Positions 17,091 through 27,028 of a stretch of DNA of 64,000 nucleotides are shown here, one piece after another. The position numbers and the translations under genes are program-made. The notes below the pieces were generated by a model. That model was given only the letters and a program-made list of their open reading frames with translations, was not told where the DNA came from and did no database searches. Positions within the stretch are counted from its first letter, which is position 1; each line of letters opens with the position of its first letter. The stretch is from contig NZ_JAPEPI010000001.1 of assembly GCF_026340305.1 (NCBI RefSeq), forward strand, positions 62,001 to 126,000, in the 5' to 3' direction. The DNA comes from Streptomyces sp. NBC_01381. Its GTDB lineage: Bacteria > Actinomycetota > Actinomycetes > Streptomycetales > Streptomycetaceae.

Positions 17091-18493
17091 CCGCCGCCTC
17101 CCGCGACCCGCCTCCCGCTCCTGCGCCTCCGCAGGCCCTGTGCCGAGAGCAGTACGCCCAGGAGTGCCATCGCCAGCGGGACGGTGAGGGCCGCGTGGAA
17201 GGCGGAGAGGGGGGATGCCGCGGTCGTGCCCGATGAGGCCAGGCCGTGGACCGCTGTTACGCCCGAGATGCCTATTGCCGCGCCGAACTGCAGGCCTGTC
17301 TGGAGTACTCCGCCCGCCAGGCCCTGTTCCTTCTCGGCCACCCCTTCCGTCGCCGCGATCATCAGCGGGCCCAGGGCCAGCGCGAAGGCCGTGCCCGCGA
17401 GGAGCAGGGTCGGGAACATCGCCGCGTACGTCCAGTCCATGCCGACCGGCAGGAAGAGGCCGTACGCCACTGTCGCGAGCAGGAAGCCGGCGAGGATCAC
17501 CCGGGCGTGGCCGTACCGCGCGACCAGGCGTGGGGTGAGTGTCGGGGCGAGGATCACGTCGCAGCCCATCACCACCAGGGCGATGGCTGTCTGCCAGGAC
17601 GACCAGCCGCGCAGTTCCTGGAGGTAGAGCGTCAGGACGAACTGGAAGCCCATGAACGCCCCGACGAACAGCAGCGCCCCTAGCCCGGCCCGCACCACCG
17701 AGCCCGTAAGAAGGATGCCGAGGCGCACCAGTGGCTCTGCCGTGCGCCGCTCGATCCGTACGAAGGCGGCTCCGAGCAGCAATCCCGCGGCCGCCGCACC
17801 GGCGGTCAACGGCCAGCCCGCGAGCCCGTGTTCGAGCCGTACGACGCCGAAGGCGAGCAGCAGCATCGCCCCGGCCGCCGCGGCGGCACCCGGCAGATCG
17901 AAGCCCCGCAGGCCGGGTGTGCGCCGCTCGGGCACCGCCTCGCCCGGGACGAGCCGCACCGCCGCCGCGAGGATCGCACCCGCGAGCAGCACCGGCGCGA
18001 AGAACACCCACCGCCAGCCGAGTTCGGTCAGGAGCCCGCCGACGACCAGGCCGAGCGAGAAGCCACCGGCGGAGGTGCCGGCGAAGACCAGCAGGGCCTT
18101 GTTGCGCTCGGGCCCCTCGGCGTACGAGGTGGTGATGATCGACATCGCGGCGGGTGTCATGAAGGCCGCGGCGAGGCCGGTCACGAAGCGGGCCACGATC
18201 AGCATCCAGCCCTCGGTGGCGAGGCCGCCGAGTCCGGAGAAGAGGAGGAAGACACCGAGCCAGACGAGGAACATCCGCCGTCTGCCGAGCAGGTCGGCCG
18301 CCCTGCCGCCGAGCAGTGTGAAGCCCGCGTACCCGAGGACGTAGGCGCTCAGGACCCAGGCCGCGGTGCCGGTGGACAGGCCGAGGTCGGATCTGATGGC
18401 GGGGATGGCGATCGCGAGCATCGCGATGTCGATGCCCTCCAGGAAAATCGTCCCGCAGAGGACCAGCAGCAGTGCCCAGGCCCGTGCGCCCAT
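17030..18493 (-). CDS. MFS transporter, DHA2-like (14-helix) family
   Basis: A 487-residue drug:proton antiporter-like protein. Fourteen hydrophobic segments are plausible. The family loop GGRAADLLGRRRMFLVWLGV follows TM2, VTGLAAAFMTPAAMSIITT lies in TM4, and a TM5 motif is visible (FAGTSAGGFSLGLVVGGLL). The last ~25 residues (GGGGQPAARSEAESGRPAVS) are encoded by the antisense strand of the AraC-derived repeats, so the C-terminus is newly acquired. The ATG has GGGAG upstream. A divergent HxlR regulator starts 101 bases away and probably represses it. Substrate unknown. Confidence 0.9.
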   Translation of the reverse strand: MGARAWALLLVLCGTIFLEGIDIAMLAIAIPAIRSDLGLSTGTAAWVLSAYVLGYAGFTLLGGRAADLLGRRRMFLVWLGVFLLFSGLGGLATEGWMLIVARFVTGLAAAFMTPAAMSIITTSYAEGPERNKALLVFAGTSAGGFSLGLVVGGLLTELGWRWVFFAPVLLAGAILAAAVRLVPGEAVPERRTPGLRGFDLPGAAAAAGAMLLLAFGVVRLEHGLAGWPLTAGAAAAGLLLGAAFVRIERRTAEPLVRLGILLTGSVVRAGLGALLFVGAFMGFQFVLTLYLQELRGWSSWQTAIALVVMGCDVILAPTLTPRLVARYGHARVILAGFLLATVAYGLFLPVGMDWTYAAMFPTLLLAGTAFALALGPLMIAATEGVAEKEQGLAGGVLQTGLQFGAAIGISGVTAVHGLASSGTTAASPLSAFHAALTVPLAMALLGVLLSAQGLRRRRSGRRVAGGGGQPAARSEAESGRPAVSEAR

Positions 18494-18529
18494 GGTGGCT
18501 CCCGGTGAGGTGAGATCGGCGGTTGTGAC

Positions 18530-18565
18530 GGTTACTCAGCCGGGGGTCGGTTCCCTCTTGTAACC
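18530..18565. promoter_or_regulatory. Candidate HxlR operator between MFS and HxlR genes
   Basis: GGTTAC (18530-18535) and GTAACC (18560-18565) form an inverted repeat with a 24-bp spacer, midway between the divergent start codons. HxlR regulators bind GTTAC-type half sites, so this may be the operator, though the wide spacing makes it less certain than the site at 14256. Confidence 0.4.
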
Positions 18566-18594
18566 ACTGGAAGCCTGCGGCACCATCGGCAGGT

Positions 18595-19155
18595 ATGGAA
18601 GAAGGCACTTTGAAGTCACCGAGTAACCGCGAAGGCACCGTGGGCGTGGGCACGGGCGCGGACGCACACGCGGGCTCGGGCTCGGGCACAGGCACGGGCA
18701 CGGGCACAGGCACGGGCGTGGGCGTGGGCGTGGGCACGGGCGTGGGCGTGGGCGTGGGCGTGGACTATGGAGACGCCGATCCCTTCCAGTGGGACACCCG
18801 CGAGGACTGCCAGGTACGCCAGATCCTCGACCGCGTCGCCGACAAGTGGTCGCTGCTCACCATCGCCCTCCTGGAGCACCGCAAGCTCCGCTTCACCGAA
18901 CTGCGCCGCGAGATCGACGGCATCAGCCAGCGCATGCTGACGGTCACGCTGCGCCAGCTGGAGCGCGACGGTCTGGTCAAGCGCACGGTGCACCCGGTGG
19001 TGCCGCCACGGGTCGAGTACGAACTCACCCCGCTGGGCGGCACCCTGCACCACACCATCCAGTCCCTGGTGACCTGGACGGAGCGGCACCAGAACGAGAT
19101 CGCGGCCGCGCGGGAGGCCTACGATGTGCGGGCCGCGTCCGAAGAGGCGGGCTGA
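18595..19155 (+). CDS. HxlR-family regulator with a Gly-Thr/Gly-Val repeat N-terminus
   Basis: A 186-residue winged-helix regulator. The HxlR core begins near residue 70: REDCQVRQILDRVADKWSLL, FTELRREIDGISQRMLTVTL, RQLERDGLVKRTVHPVVPPR. One cysteine (DCQVRQ) sits at the redox-sensing position. Residues ~28-56 are alternating Gly-Thr, Gly-Ser and Gly-Val encoded by hexamers GGCACG/GGCACA/GGCGTG, a simple-sequence tract not expected in the family (usual length ~110-130). The tract can change length without breaking frame. It is divergent from the MFS gene and overlaps the convergent CGNR gene by 37 bases. Confidence 0.88.
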   Translation: MEEGTLKSPSNREGTVGVGTGADAHAGSGSGTGTGTGTGTGVGVGVGTGVGVGVGVDYGDADPFQWDTREDCQVRQILDRVADKWSLLTIALLEHRKLRFTELRREIDGISQRMLTVTLRQLERDGLVKRTVHPVVPPRVEYELTPLGGTLHHTIQSLVTWTERHQNEIAAAREAYDVRAASEEAG

Positions 19156-19820
19156 GTCGCATCCGAAGAGGCGGGCCGAGTCGCGTCCGAAGAGGCAGGC
19201 CGAACCGTCTCGCCGCGGGCCCGGTGCACCCTGGCCTTCTGACGGTTGCCGCAGCGTTCCATCGAGCACCAGCGGCGGCGGCCGGGGCGGGACGTGTCGA
19301 CGAAGAGCAAGGAGCAGTTGCCCCCACCGCATTCGCGGACGCGGTGGGCGAACGGCCCGGTGAAGAGGTCGACCGCGTCGCGCATGACGCTCGACAGGAG
19401 CCGTGTGCCGGTGGCGCCCGGCGCCCACGCGCGCGTGCCGTCCGGTTCGATGCGGGCGGTGAGCGGGGCTTCGGCCGCCGCGGCGTTCACGGCGGACAGG
19501 CACCCGGGGCCGAGCGGGCGGTCGTGGGCACGGTCGGCGGCGAGCTGGAACAGGGCGTCGCGGGTGCGCCGCACCAATTTCAACTCCCCCTCGCCCACCG
19601 CCAGTTCTAGGCCTGACGGCCACCGGAGGCGGCTCTCCCCCGCCCAGCGCACCAGGTCCGCGGGCTCGTGCAGCACCTCGAAGCGCGCGAACTCTCCCGG
19701 GCCGCCCGTCGCGAGCAGTTCCAGGCAGAGCGCGCCCGGATCGAAGTGGAACCGCCGGCCCGTGGGCGGGGCGAGCAGCAGCCCCGGCCGTTCGGCCTGT
19801 CCCGTTGTGCGCTCCATCAT
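19119..19820 (-). CDS. CGNR zinc-finger domain protein (ABATE domain), putative regulator
   Basis: About 233 residues. The N-terminal two thirds match the ABATE-type domain (GALCLELLATGG near the start, LVRWAGESRLRW). The C-terminal CGNR finger is clear: VRECGGGNCSLLFVDTSRPG, then RRRWCSMERCGNRQKARVHR, with four cysteines and the CGNR motif. The final ~25 residues are PASSDAT repeats from 24-bp tandem DNA. The ATG at 19820 has no ribosome site, but a perfect TATACT lies six bases upstream, so the message is probably leaderless. Divergent from a VOC protein with only 22 bases between starts; likely regulates it. Confidence 0.85.
   Translation of the reverse strand: MMERTTGQAERPGLLLAPPTGRRFHFDPGALCLELLATGGPGEFARFEVLHEPADLVRWAGESRLRWPSGLELAVGEGELKLVRRTRDALFQLAADRAHDRPLGPGCLSAVNAAAAEAPLTARIEPDGTRAWAPGATGTRLLSSVMRDAVDLFTGPFAHRVRECGGGNCSLLFVDTSRPGRRRWCSMERCGNRQKARVHRARGETVRPASSDATRPASSDATQPASSDAARTS
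19135..19206. repeat. 24-bp tandem repeat (x3) at convergent gene ends
   Basis: Three 24-bp units start at 19135, 19159 and 19183, sharing TCCGAAGAGGC plus a GGGC/AGGC GA end, with a few substitutions. The first unit encodes the end of the HxlR protein (AASEEAG). On the other strand all three encode PASSDAT-type repeats at the C-terminus of the CGNR protein. Expansion here created the 37-base tail-to-tail overlap. Confidence 0.8.
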
Positions 19821-19821
19821 G

Positions 19822-19840
19822 TAACCAGTATAAGTGGTTA
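19822..19840. promoter_or_regulatory. Overlapping divergent leaderless promoters within a palindrome
   Basis: TAACCA (19822-19827) and TGGTTA (19835-19840) form a perfect inverted repeat. Inside it are a minus-strand -10 (TATACT, 19832-19827), six bases before the CGNR ATG, and a plus-strand -10-like TATAAG (19829-19834), eight bases before the VOC ATG. The whole intergenic region is 22 bases, so both transcripts should start at or next to their start codons. Confidence 0.6.
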
Positions 19841-19842
19841 GC

Positions 19843-20292
19843 ATGACCCTGCACTGGAAACTCGTCGTCGACGCCAACGACCCGCACGCCCAGGCCGTCT
19901 TCTGGGCCGAGACGCTGGGCTATGAGGTCGAGGACAACAGCGCCCTGATCACCCGCCTCCTCGGCTTCGGCGCCCTCCCCGAGTCCGAGACCATCGAGTT
20001 CCGCGGCCGCCACGCCTTCCGCGATCTGGTCGCCGTACGGCATCCGGACGATCCGTACGACGAGGAGACCGGCACCGGCCTCGGGCGGCGGATCCTCTTC
20101 CAGCGCGTCCCGGAGACGAAGACCATCAAGAACCGGCTGCACCTCGATGTGCACTGCGCGCCCGACGAGCGCGAGCACGAGGTCACCCGCATCGAGGCGC
20201 TCGGCGCGGCCGTCCTGCGGCGCGAGAAGCAGCCGGGTGGCGAGTGGGTCGTCATGACGGACCCGGAGGGGAACGAGTTCTGCGTCCACTAG
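19843..20292 (+). CDS. VOC-superfamily (glyoxalase-like) protein
   Basis: A 149-residue vicinal-oxygen-chelate fold protein. The N-terminal half begins with WKLVVDANDPHAQAVFWAET, the second with NRLHLDVHCAPDEREHEVTR, and it ends VVMTDPEGNEFCVH. This is the Glyoxalase_6-like pattern common in actinobacteria. Histidine and glutamate at equivalent positions (HLDVH, EGNEF) may bind metal, but the substrate is unknown. There is no ribosome site before ATG 19843, in keeping with a leaderless transcript from the promoter at 19829. Its divergent CGNR neighbour may be its regulator. Confidence 0.85.
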   Translation: MTLHWKLVVDANDPHAQAVFWAETLGYEVEDNSALITRLLGFGALPESETIEFRGRHAFRDLVAVRHPDDPYDEETGTGLGRRILFQRVPETKTIKNRLHLDVHCAPDEREHEVTRIEALGAAVLRREKQPGGEWVVMTDPEGNEFCVH

Positions 20293-20325
20293 GGGCGCAC
20301 CCACAACGGGCGGCGCCCCTGCCCC

Positions 20326-20895
20326 CTACAGCAGGAGCCGCGACACCATCTCGTCGACCAGGCGCTCGGGCTGATGCGGCGCCAGGAGCTCCGGGATGGT
20401 CAGGTCGTCCACCATGAGCCCGAACATGGCCAGGTAGAGCAGCACCATGCCCGTGGTGTCGCCCGGCAGTCCGCTGTCGAGGTGGAAGCTGATGTTGCCC
20501 TCCAGCTCGTCGCGGAAGAAGCGCGTCAGCTCGGCGTGGAGTTCGGGGTTCCTGGTGGCCATCAGTCGCAGCTCCAGCATGGCCAGATGGCTGCTGCGGT
20601 CGGCGCGCATCCGCTCGATGATCTGGTGCATGAAGGTCTTCACCAGCTCGTGCGTCGGCTCGGCCTTGAGCGTCTCCGCCACGTCCGACGCATCGGGCGT
20701 CAGCCGCTCGCGGGTGCGCTGCATGATCTGCCCCAGCATGTCGGCGCGGTTGGTGAAGTAGTTGGACGCCGTGCCCGTGGGGACACCCGCCTCGGTGTCG
20801 AGGGCGCGGAGGGTCAGCCCGCGTGAGCCCTCACGGGCGAGCACCTCGATGGCGGCGTCCAGCAGGGCGGTGCGGCGGGCGGGATTCTGACGCAT
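20326..20895 (-). CDS. TetR-family transcriptional regulator
   Basis: A 189-residue repressor. The N-terminal helix-turn-helix is typical: RRTALLDAAIEVLAREGSRG, LTLRALDTEAGVPTGTASNY, FTNRADMLGQIMQRTRERL. The C-terminal ligand domain is about 130 residues, with no recognised ligand. The start is ATG 20895 with AGGAG seven bases upstream; an upstream ATG at 20913 is in frame but less well placed. It is divergent from a dihydrofolate-reductase-like gene and probably controls it and itself. Confidence 0.92.
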   Translation of the reverse strand: MRQNPARRTALLDAAIEVLAREGSRGLTLRALDTEAGVPTGTASNYFTNRADMLGQIMQRTRERLTPDASDVAETLKAEPTHELVKTFMHQIIERMRADRSSHLAMLELRLMATRNPELHAELTRFFRDELEGNISFHLDSGLPGDTTGMVLLYLAMFGLMVDDLTIPELLAPHQPERLVDEMVSRLLL

Positions 20896-20927
20896 GGGAT
20901 TCTCCTGAACCATTTTCCATTGGACGG

Positions 20928-20975
20928 TTGACACCACTGCAAGTGAAGTACTAAGTTCTGACCACTTCAAGCACA
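20928..20975 (+). promoter_or_regulatory. Promoter and candidate TetR operator for the DHFR-like gene
   Basis: TTGACA at 20928-20933 is a consensus -35. TAAGTT at 20952-20957 is an 18-bp-spaced -10, and TACTAA three bases earlier is an alternative. TGAAGT (20944-20949) and ACTTCA (just after 20960) form an inverted repeat across the -10 that could be the TetR site. The assignment is by pattern only. Confidence 0.45.
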
Positions 20976-21033
20976 GTACATCAAGCGCAGCACCCAGTCG
21001 CAGAACTCGCCGTCCTACCCAGGAGAACCCCAC

Positions 21034-21603
21034 TTGCGAAAGCTCACGTACTACGTCGCCGTCACCCTCGACGGTTACATCGCGGGCCCCGACGGATCGT
21101 TCGACTTCTTCCCCTTCGAGGGCGAGGTCCGCGAGACGATCATGGCCGAGTACCCCGAGACCCTGCCCGTGGTCGCCCGCGGCCCGCTGGGTCTCAGCGA
21201 CACCCCCAACAAGCGCTTCGACACGATCCTCATGGGGCGCAGCACCTACGAAGCCGGCCTGCCCATCGGCATGACGAGCCCCTATCCCCAGCTGAAGCAG
21301 TACGTCATATCGAGCACGCTGACCGAGACGCCCCCGGACGTGACGCTCGTCGCCGACGACCCGGTCGGGCTCGTGCGCGAGCTGAAGCAGGAGGACGGCC
21401 TGGACATCTGGCTGTGCGGCGGCGGCAAGCTGGCCGGTGCGCTCTTCGACGAGATCGACGAGCTGGTCCTCAAGCGCAATCCGTTCGTCATCGGCTCCGG
21501 CATCCCCCTCTTCGACAGCCCCTTCGCGGTGACCGGTTTCACCGTGTCGGCGAACCGGTCCTTCGATTCCGGCGTCAATATGACTACCTTCAAGCGGAAG
21601 TGA
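21034..21603 (+). CDS. Dihydrofolate reductase-like (RibD C-terminal domain) protein
   Basis: A 189-residue NADPH-binding protein of the DHFR/RibD_C fold. It begins RKLTYYVAVTLDGYIAGPDG, has FDTILMGRSTYEAG and ends its core with DIWLCGGGKLAGALFDEIDE and KRNPFVIGSGIPLF. Members reduce pterin- or flavin-like substrates but most are uncharacterised; it is not the housekeeping FolA. The start is TTG 21034, chosen because AGGAG lies eight bases upstream. Divergent from a TetR gene. Confidence 0.9.
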   Translation: MRKLTYYVAVTLDGYIAGPDGSFDFFPFEGEVRETIMAEYPETLPVVARGPLGLSDTPNKRFDTILMGRSTYEAGLPIGMTSPYPQLKQYVISSTLTETPPDVTLVADDPVGLVRELKQEDGLDIWLCGGGKLAGALFDEIDELVLKRNPFVIGSGIPLFDSPFAVTGFTVSANRSFDSGVNMTTFKRK

Positions 21604-21660
21604 CCGGACATGACCGAGAAGTGGGCCAAGTCCGGTAAGACCTGACAGGAGGTCAGGCGG

Positions 21661-24260
<2,600 letters not shown>

Positions 24261-24280
24261 GGGGGCTGCCGGCTTGTGAC

Positions 24281-24361
24281 TTATCTGCGGGCCGTCCTCG
24301 GCTGGGCGCGCCCACGCGGCGGAGCCGCACATGTCACAGCCCCGCGCCCCTGACGGGGCGC
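24281..24361 (+). repeat. Interspersed hairpin repeat, copy 3 (subtype B)
   Basis: An intact subtype B copy, TTATCTGCGGGCCGTC through GGCGCGCCCACGCGGCGGAG and GCCGCACATGTCACAG to the hairpin CGCCCCTGACGGGGCG. It starts 21 bases after the aminopeptidase stop and could act as its transcription end. It lies just upstream of the flavin-reductase promoter. Confidence 0.85.
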
Positions 24362-24370
24362 AGCCCCCCG

Positions 24371-24413
24371 TAGACGCAATTACCTGCGCGTGCATATAGT
24401 GCACACGCAGGTA
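24371..24413 (+). promoter_or_regulatory. Promoter with long dyad operator for the NAD(P)H oxidoreductase
   Basis: TAGACG (24371-24376) and TATAGT (24395-24400) are -35 and -10 elements 18 bp apart. The -10 lies at the centre of an inverted repeat: TACCTGCGCGTGCA (24381-24394) against TGCACACGCAGGTA (24400-24413), matching at 13 of 14 positions. A bound repressor would block the -10 directly. No regulator gene is adjacent, so it would act in trans. Confidence 0.65.
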
Positions 24414-24443
24414 TTCGCCGCGTCCTACATCAGGGGGACCCCC

Positions 24444-25040
24444 ATGACCCGCAACTTTCTCTTCGTGCTCGGCAGTGCCCGCCCCGGCGGCAACTCCGAG
24501 ACCCTGGCCCGCAAGGCCGCCGAGCAGCTTCCGTCCGGTGTCGGGCAGCGCTGGCTGAGCCTCGCCGAGCATCCGCTGCCCGACTTCGAGGACCTGCGCC
24601 ACGACGGCGAACGCCCGCGCGCCCGCCCCCGCCCGGCCGGCGACAACGAGGCGCTGCTCCTGGACGCCACCCTCGACGCCACGGACATCGTCATCGTGTC
24701 GCCGCTGTACTGGTACTCCCTCTCGGCCACCACCAAGCGCTACCTCGACTACTGGGACGCCTGGCTCGAGGTCCCGGAGCTCGACTTCAAGGACACCCTG
24801 AAGGGCCGCACCCTGTGGGGCGTGACCGCCCTCGCGCACACCGAGGAGGAGGTGGCGGCCCCGCTGATCGGCACGCTGAACCACACCGCGGCGTTCTTCC
24901 CGATGCACTTCGGCGGCGTCCTGCTCGGCAACGGCTCACGGCCGGGCAACGTGCTCGACGACACCGAGGCCCTCTCGCGCGCCAAGACCTTCTTCGCCAA
25001 GGAGCCGCCGCTCGCCCGCTACCCGTACGACAAGGGCTGA
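24444..25040 (+). CDS. NAD(P)H-dependent flavin oxidoreductase (flavodoxin-like fold)
   Basis: A 198-residue protein of the NAD(P)H-quinone/FMN reductase superfamily. The N-terminus FLFVLGSARPGGNSETLARK is the flavin phosphate-binding loop. The middle SPLYWYSLSATTKRYLDYWD is the isoalloxazine-contact region of this family, and LWGVTALAHTEEE follows. It likely carries FMN and reduces quinones, nitro compounds or azo compounds. The ATG follows GGGGGACC. Expression is probably controlled by the dyad operator directly upstream. Confidence 0.88.
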   Translation: MTRNFLFVLGSARPGGNSETLARKAAEQLPSGVGQRWLSLAEHPLPDFEDLRHDGERPRARPRPAGDNEALLLDATLDATDIVIVSPLYWYSLSATTKRYLDYWDAWLEVPELDFKDTLKGRTLWGVTALAHTEEEVAAPLIGTLNHTAAFFPMHFGGVLLGNGSRPGNVLDDTEALSRAKTFFAKEPPLARYPYDKG

Positions 25041-25043
25041 TGC

Positions 25044-25958
25044 TCAGGCAGTGATGTCCTTCGCGCCGAACCTCGCCCACGCCGCCGAGCCGAACACCGC
25101 CGCGTAGACCCCTTGCAGGCCGAGGTTCTTGACCAGCTCGTCCCAGTAGACCGGCTCGCGCAGCAGGTCCGCGAAGGACAGCCAGTAGTGCGAGAAGAAG
25201 TACGGCTGGATGGCGTGCAGTTGAGGGATCTGGTCGAGGATCTGGATCGTGATCAGCAGGCCGACGGTCGTCGCCATCGCCGCGATGCCGCTGCTGGTCA
25301 GCGTCGACACGAAGAGTCCGAGCGCCGCCACGCCGATCAGCGACGCGGCGACCGCGAGCGCGATGAGCAGGGCGCGCAGCATCCCCTCGCCGAAGCCGAT
25401 CCGCGTACCGGAGATCGTGGTGACCTCACCGACCGGGAAGAGCAGGGCCCCGACGGCGAGCGCCGAGACCGCCACGACAAGGGTCGCGACCAGGCAGAAC
25501 GTCAGTGTCGTCGCGTACTTCACGAGCAGCAGACGGGTGCGTCCCGCGGGCGCGACAAGGAGATAGCGCAGCGTACCCGCGCTGGACTCGCCCGCGATGG
25601 AGTCGCCCGCGACGACACCGATCGCCATGGGCAGGAAGAACGGCAGCGTCGCGGCGAGGGCGGTGAAGACCAGGAACAGACCGTTGTTGGTGACCTGCGC
25701 GATGAACGCGGGACCGCCGCCCTCACCGCCACCGCCGATCGTCGAGCCGTCGCTGGTCTCGATCTTGACGGCGACGCCGACGAGGATCGGGACTGCGGCG
25801 AGCACCCCGAGCAGCGCGAGCGTCCGCCAGCGGCGGAAGGTGATCCCCAGCTCGCTGCGGAAGAGGCCCAGACTCCAGAGCCGCCGGACCTCGCGTACGT
25901 CACTTGCCTCTTCTGCGGCTTGTACCTCTGGTACGTCGGCGACCTCAGCCCGCGACAT
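25044..25958 (-). CDS. ABC-2-type transporter permease
   Basis: A 304-residue membrane protein. After a charged cytoplasmic N-terminus come six hydrophobic helices (around 45-65, 100-125, 150-175, 185-210, 215-235 and 275-295). The large outside loop after TM1 contains DGSTIGGGGEGGGPAF. GVVAGDSIAGESSAGTLRYL is the ABC2_membrane coupling-helix motif. It is the last gene of a three-gene unit with the ATPase upstream (14-base overlap) and a LolA-like exported protein. Substrate unknown. Confidence 0.92.
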   Translation of the reverse strand: MSRAEVADVPEVQAAEEASDVREVRRLWSLGLFRSELGITFRRWRTLALLGVLAAVPILVGVAVKIETSDGSTIGGGGEGGGPAFIAQVTNNGLFLVFTALAATLPFFLPMAIGVVAGDSIAGESSAGTLRYLLVAPAGRTRLLLVKYATTLTFCLVATLVVAVSALAVGALLFPVGEVTTISGTRIGFGEGMLRALLIALAVAASLIGVAALGLFVSTLTSSGIAAMATTVGLLITIQILDQIPQLHAIQPYFFSHYWLSFADLLREPVYWDELVKNLGLQGVYAAVFGSAAWARFGAKDITA

Positions 25959-26871
25959 CGAAGCCCTCCCCCGTCAGCGCCACGAACGCGTCCTCCAGCG
26001 AGGCCCGTTCGACACCGAAGCCCCGCACCCGTACCCCCGCCCCGACCAGGGCGGCATTCAGCTCGGCGAGCTCCGTGCCCGGTGGTTCGCCCGTCACCCG
26101 GTCCTCCGTCACGACGAGATCCGTCACGCCCAGCTCCTTCAGGACGCGCGCCGCGTCGCCCGTGTCCGGCGTCGTCACCACGAGCCGCCCGCGCGCGCCG
26201 GCGGCGAGTTCGGCCACCGGACCCTGGGTGATCAGCCGCCCCTGGGCCATCACGGCGGCATGCGTACAGACCTGCTCGATCTCGTCCAGGAGATGCGAGG
26301 AGAGGAAGACGGTCGTGCCCTCGGACGCCAACTCCCGGACCAGTGTCCGGATTTCGCGCATGCCCTGCGGGTCGAGACCGTTGGTCGGTTCGTCGAGCAC
26401 GAGGAGCCTGCGCGGCTGGAGCAGGGCCGCCGCGAGGCCCAGGCGCTGCTTCATGCCCAGCGAGTACGCCTTCGCCTTCTTGCCCGCGGCTGCCGTGAGC
26501 CCCACCCGGTCCAGGGCCGATTCGGCGCGGGCGCGGCGGGTGCGGGGGTCCGCGGTCGGGTCGGCGGAGTCGTAGCGCAGGAGGTTGTCACGGCCGGAGA
26601 GGAAGCCGTAGAGGGCGGGGCCCTCGATGAGTGCGCCCACCTGGGGGAGGACCGTGCGGGTCGCTCGCGGCATCGCGCTGCCCAGGACCCGTGCGTGGCC
26701 GGAAGTCGGCTCGATCAGGCCCATCAGCATCCGGATGGTGGTCGTTTTGCCGGAGCCGTTGGGGCCGAGGAACCCGAAGACGCTGCCTGCGGGGACGGTG
26801 AGGCTCAGCTGGTCCACGGCCAGTTGCTTGCCGTAGCGCTTGGTGAGCGCGACGGTTTCGATAACGGGCAT
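25945..26871 (-). CDS. ABC transporter ATP-binding protein
   Basis: A 308-residue ATPase. Walker A is GPNGSGKTTTI, the Q-loop follows VGALIEGPALYGFLS, the signature is YSLGMKQRLG, Walker B is LLVLDEPTNGLDPQG and the switch His is in FLSSHLLDEIEQ. The C-terminal ~90 residues match the DrrA/CcmA-type extension of two-gene export systems. It drives the overlapping permease. The upstream LolA-like gene ends 157 bases away with an interspersed repeat between. Confidence 0.95.
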   Translation of the reverse strand: MPVIETVALTKRYGKQLAVDQLSLTVPAGSVFGFLGPNGSGKTTTIRMLMGLIEPTSGHARVLGSAMPRATRTVLPQVGALIEGPALYGFLSGRDNLLRYDSADPTADPRTRRARAESALDRVGLTAAAGKKAKAYSLGMKQRLGLAAALLQPRRLLVLDEPTNGLDPQGMREIRTLVRELASEGTTVFLSSHLLDEIEQVCTHAAVMAQGRLITQGPVAELAAGARGRLVVTTPDTGDAARVLKELGVTDLVVTEDRVTGEPPGTELAELNAALVGAGVRVRGFGVERASLEDAFVALTGEGFDVAG

Positions 26872-26930
26872 ATGTCCTCCCTCACCGTTGCGGCGGACTC
26901 AGGGGTTCGTACCCTGAGTCCGCCGCAAGT

Positions 26931-27012
26931 ACTTCATCTGCGAGTGCGTTGGGGCTGGTCGCGCCCCGCGGCGGAGCCGCAAATGTCACAGCCCCGCGCC
27001 CCTTCGGGGCGC
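26931..27012 (+). repeat. Interspersed hairpin repeat, copy 4 (subtype B)
   Basis: A slightly shortened subtype B copy: TCATCTGCGAGTGCGTTGGG, GCTGGTCGCGCCCCGCGGCG, GAGCCGCAAATGTCACAGCC, ending in CGCGCCCCTTCGGGGCGC. It fills the gap between the LolA-like gene and the ABC ATPase gene (both minus strand). A terminating hairpin here would lower expression of the transporter relative to the upstream gene. Confidence 0.85.
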
Positions 27013-27028
27013 TCCAGTTCGGGGCGGT

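Noticed and set aside
21034..21603. Housekeeping dihydrofolate reductase (folA)
   Set aside because: The sequence is of the RibD C-terminal type found in many accessory proteins and lacks the FolA active-site order.
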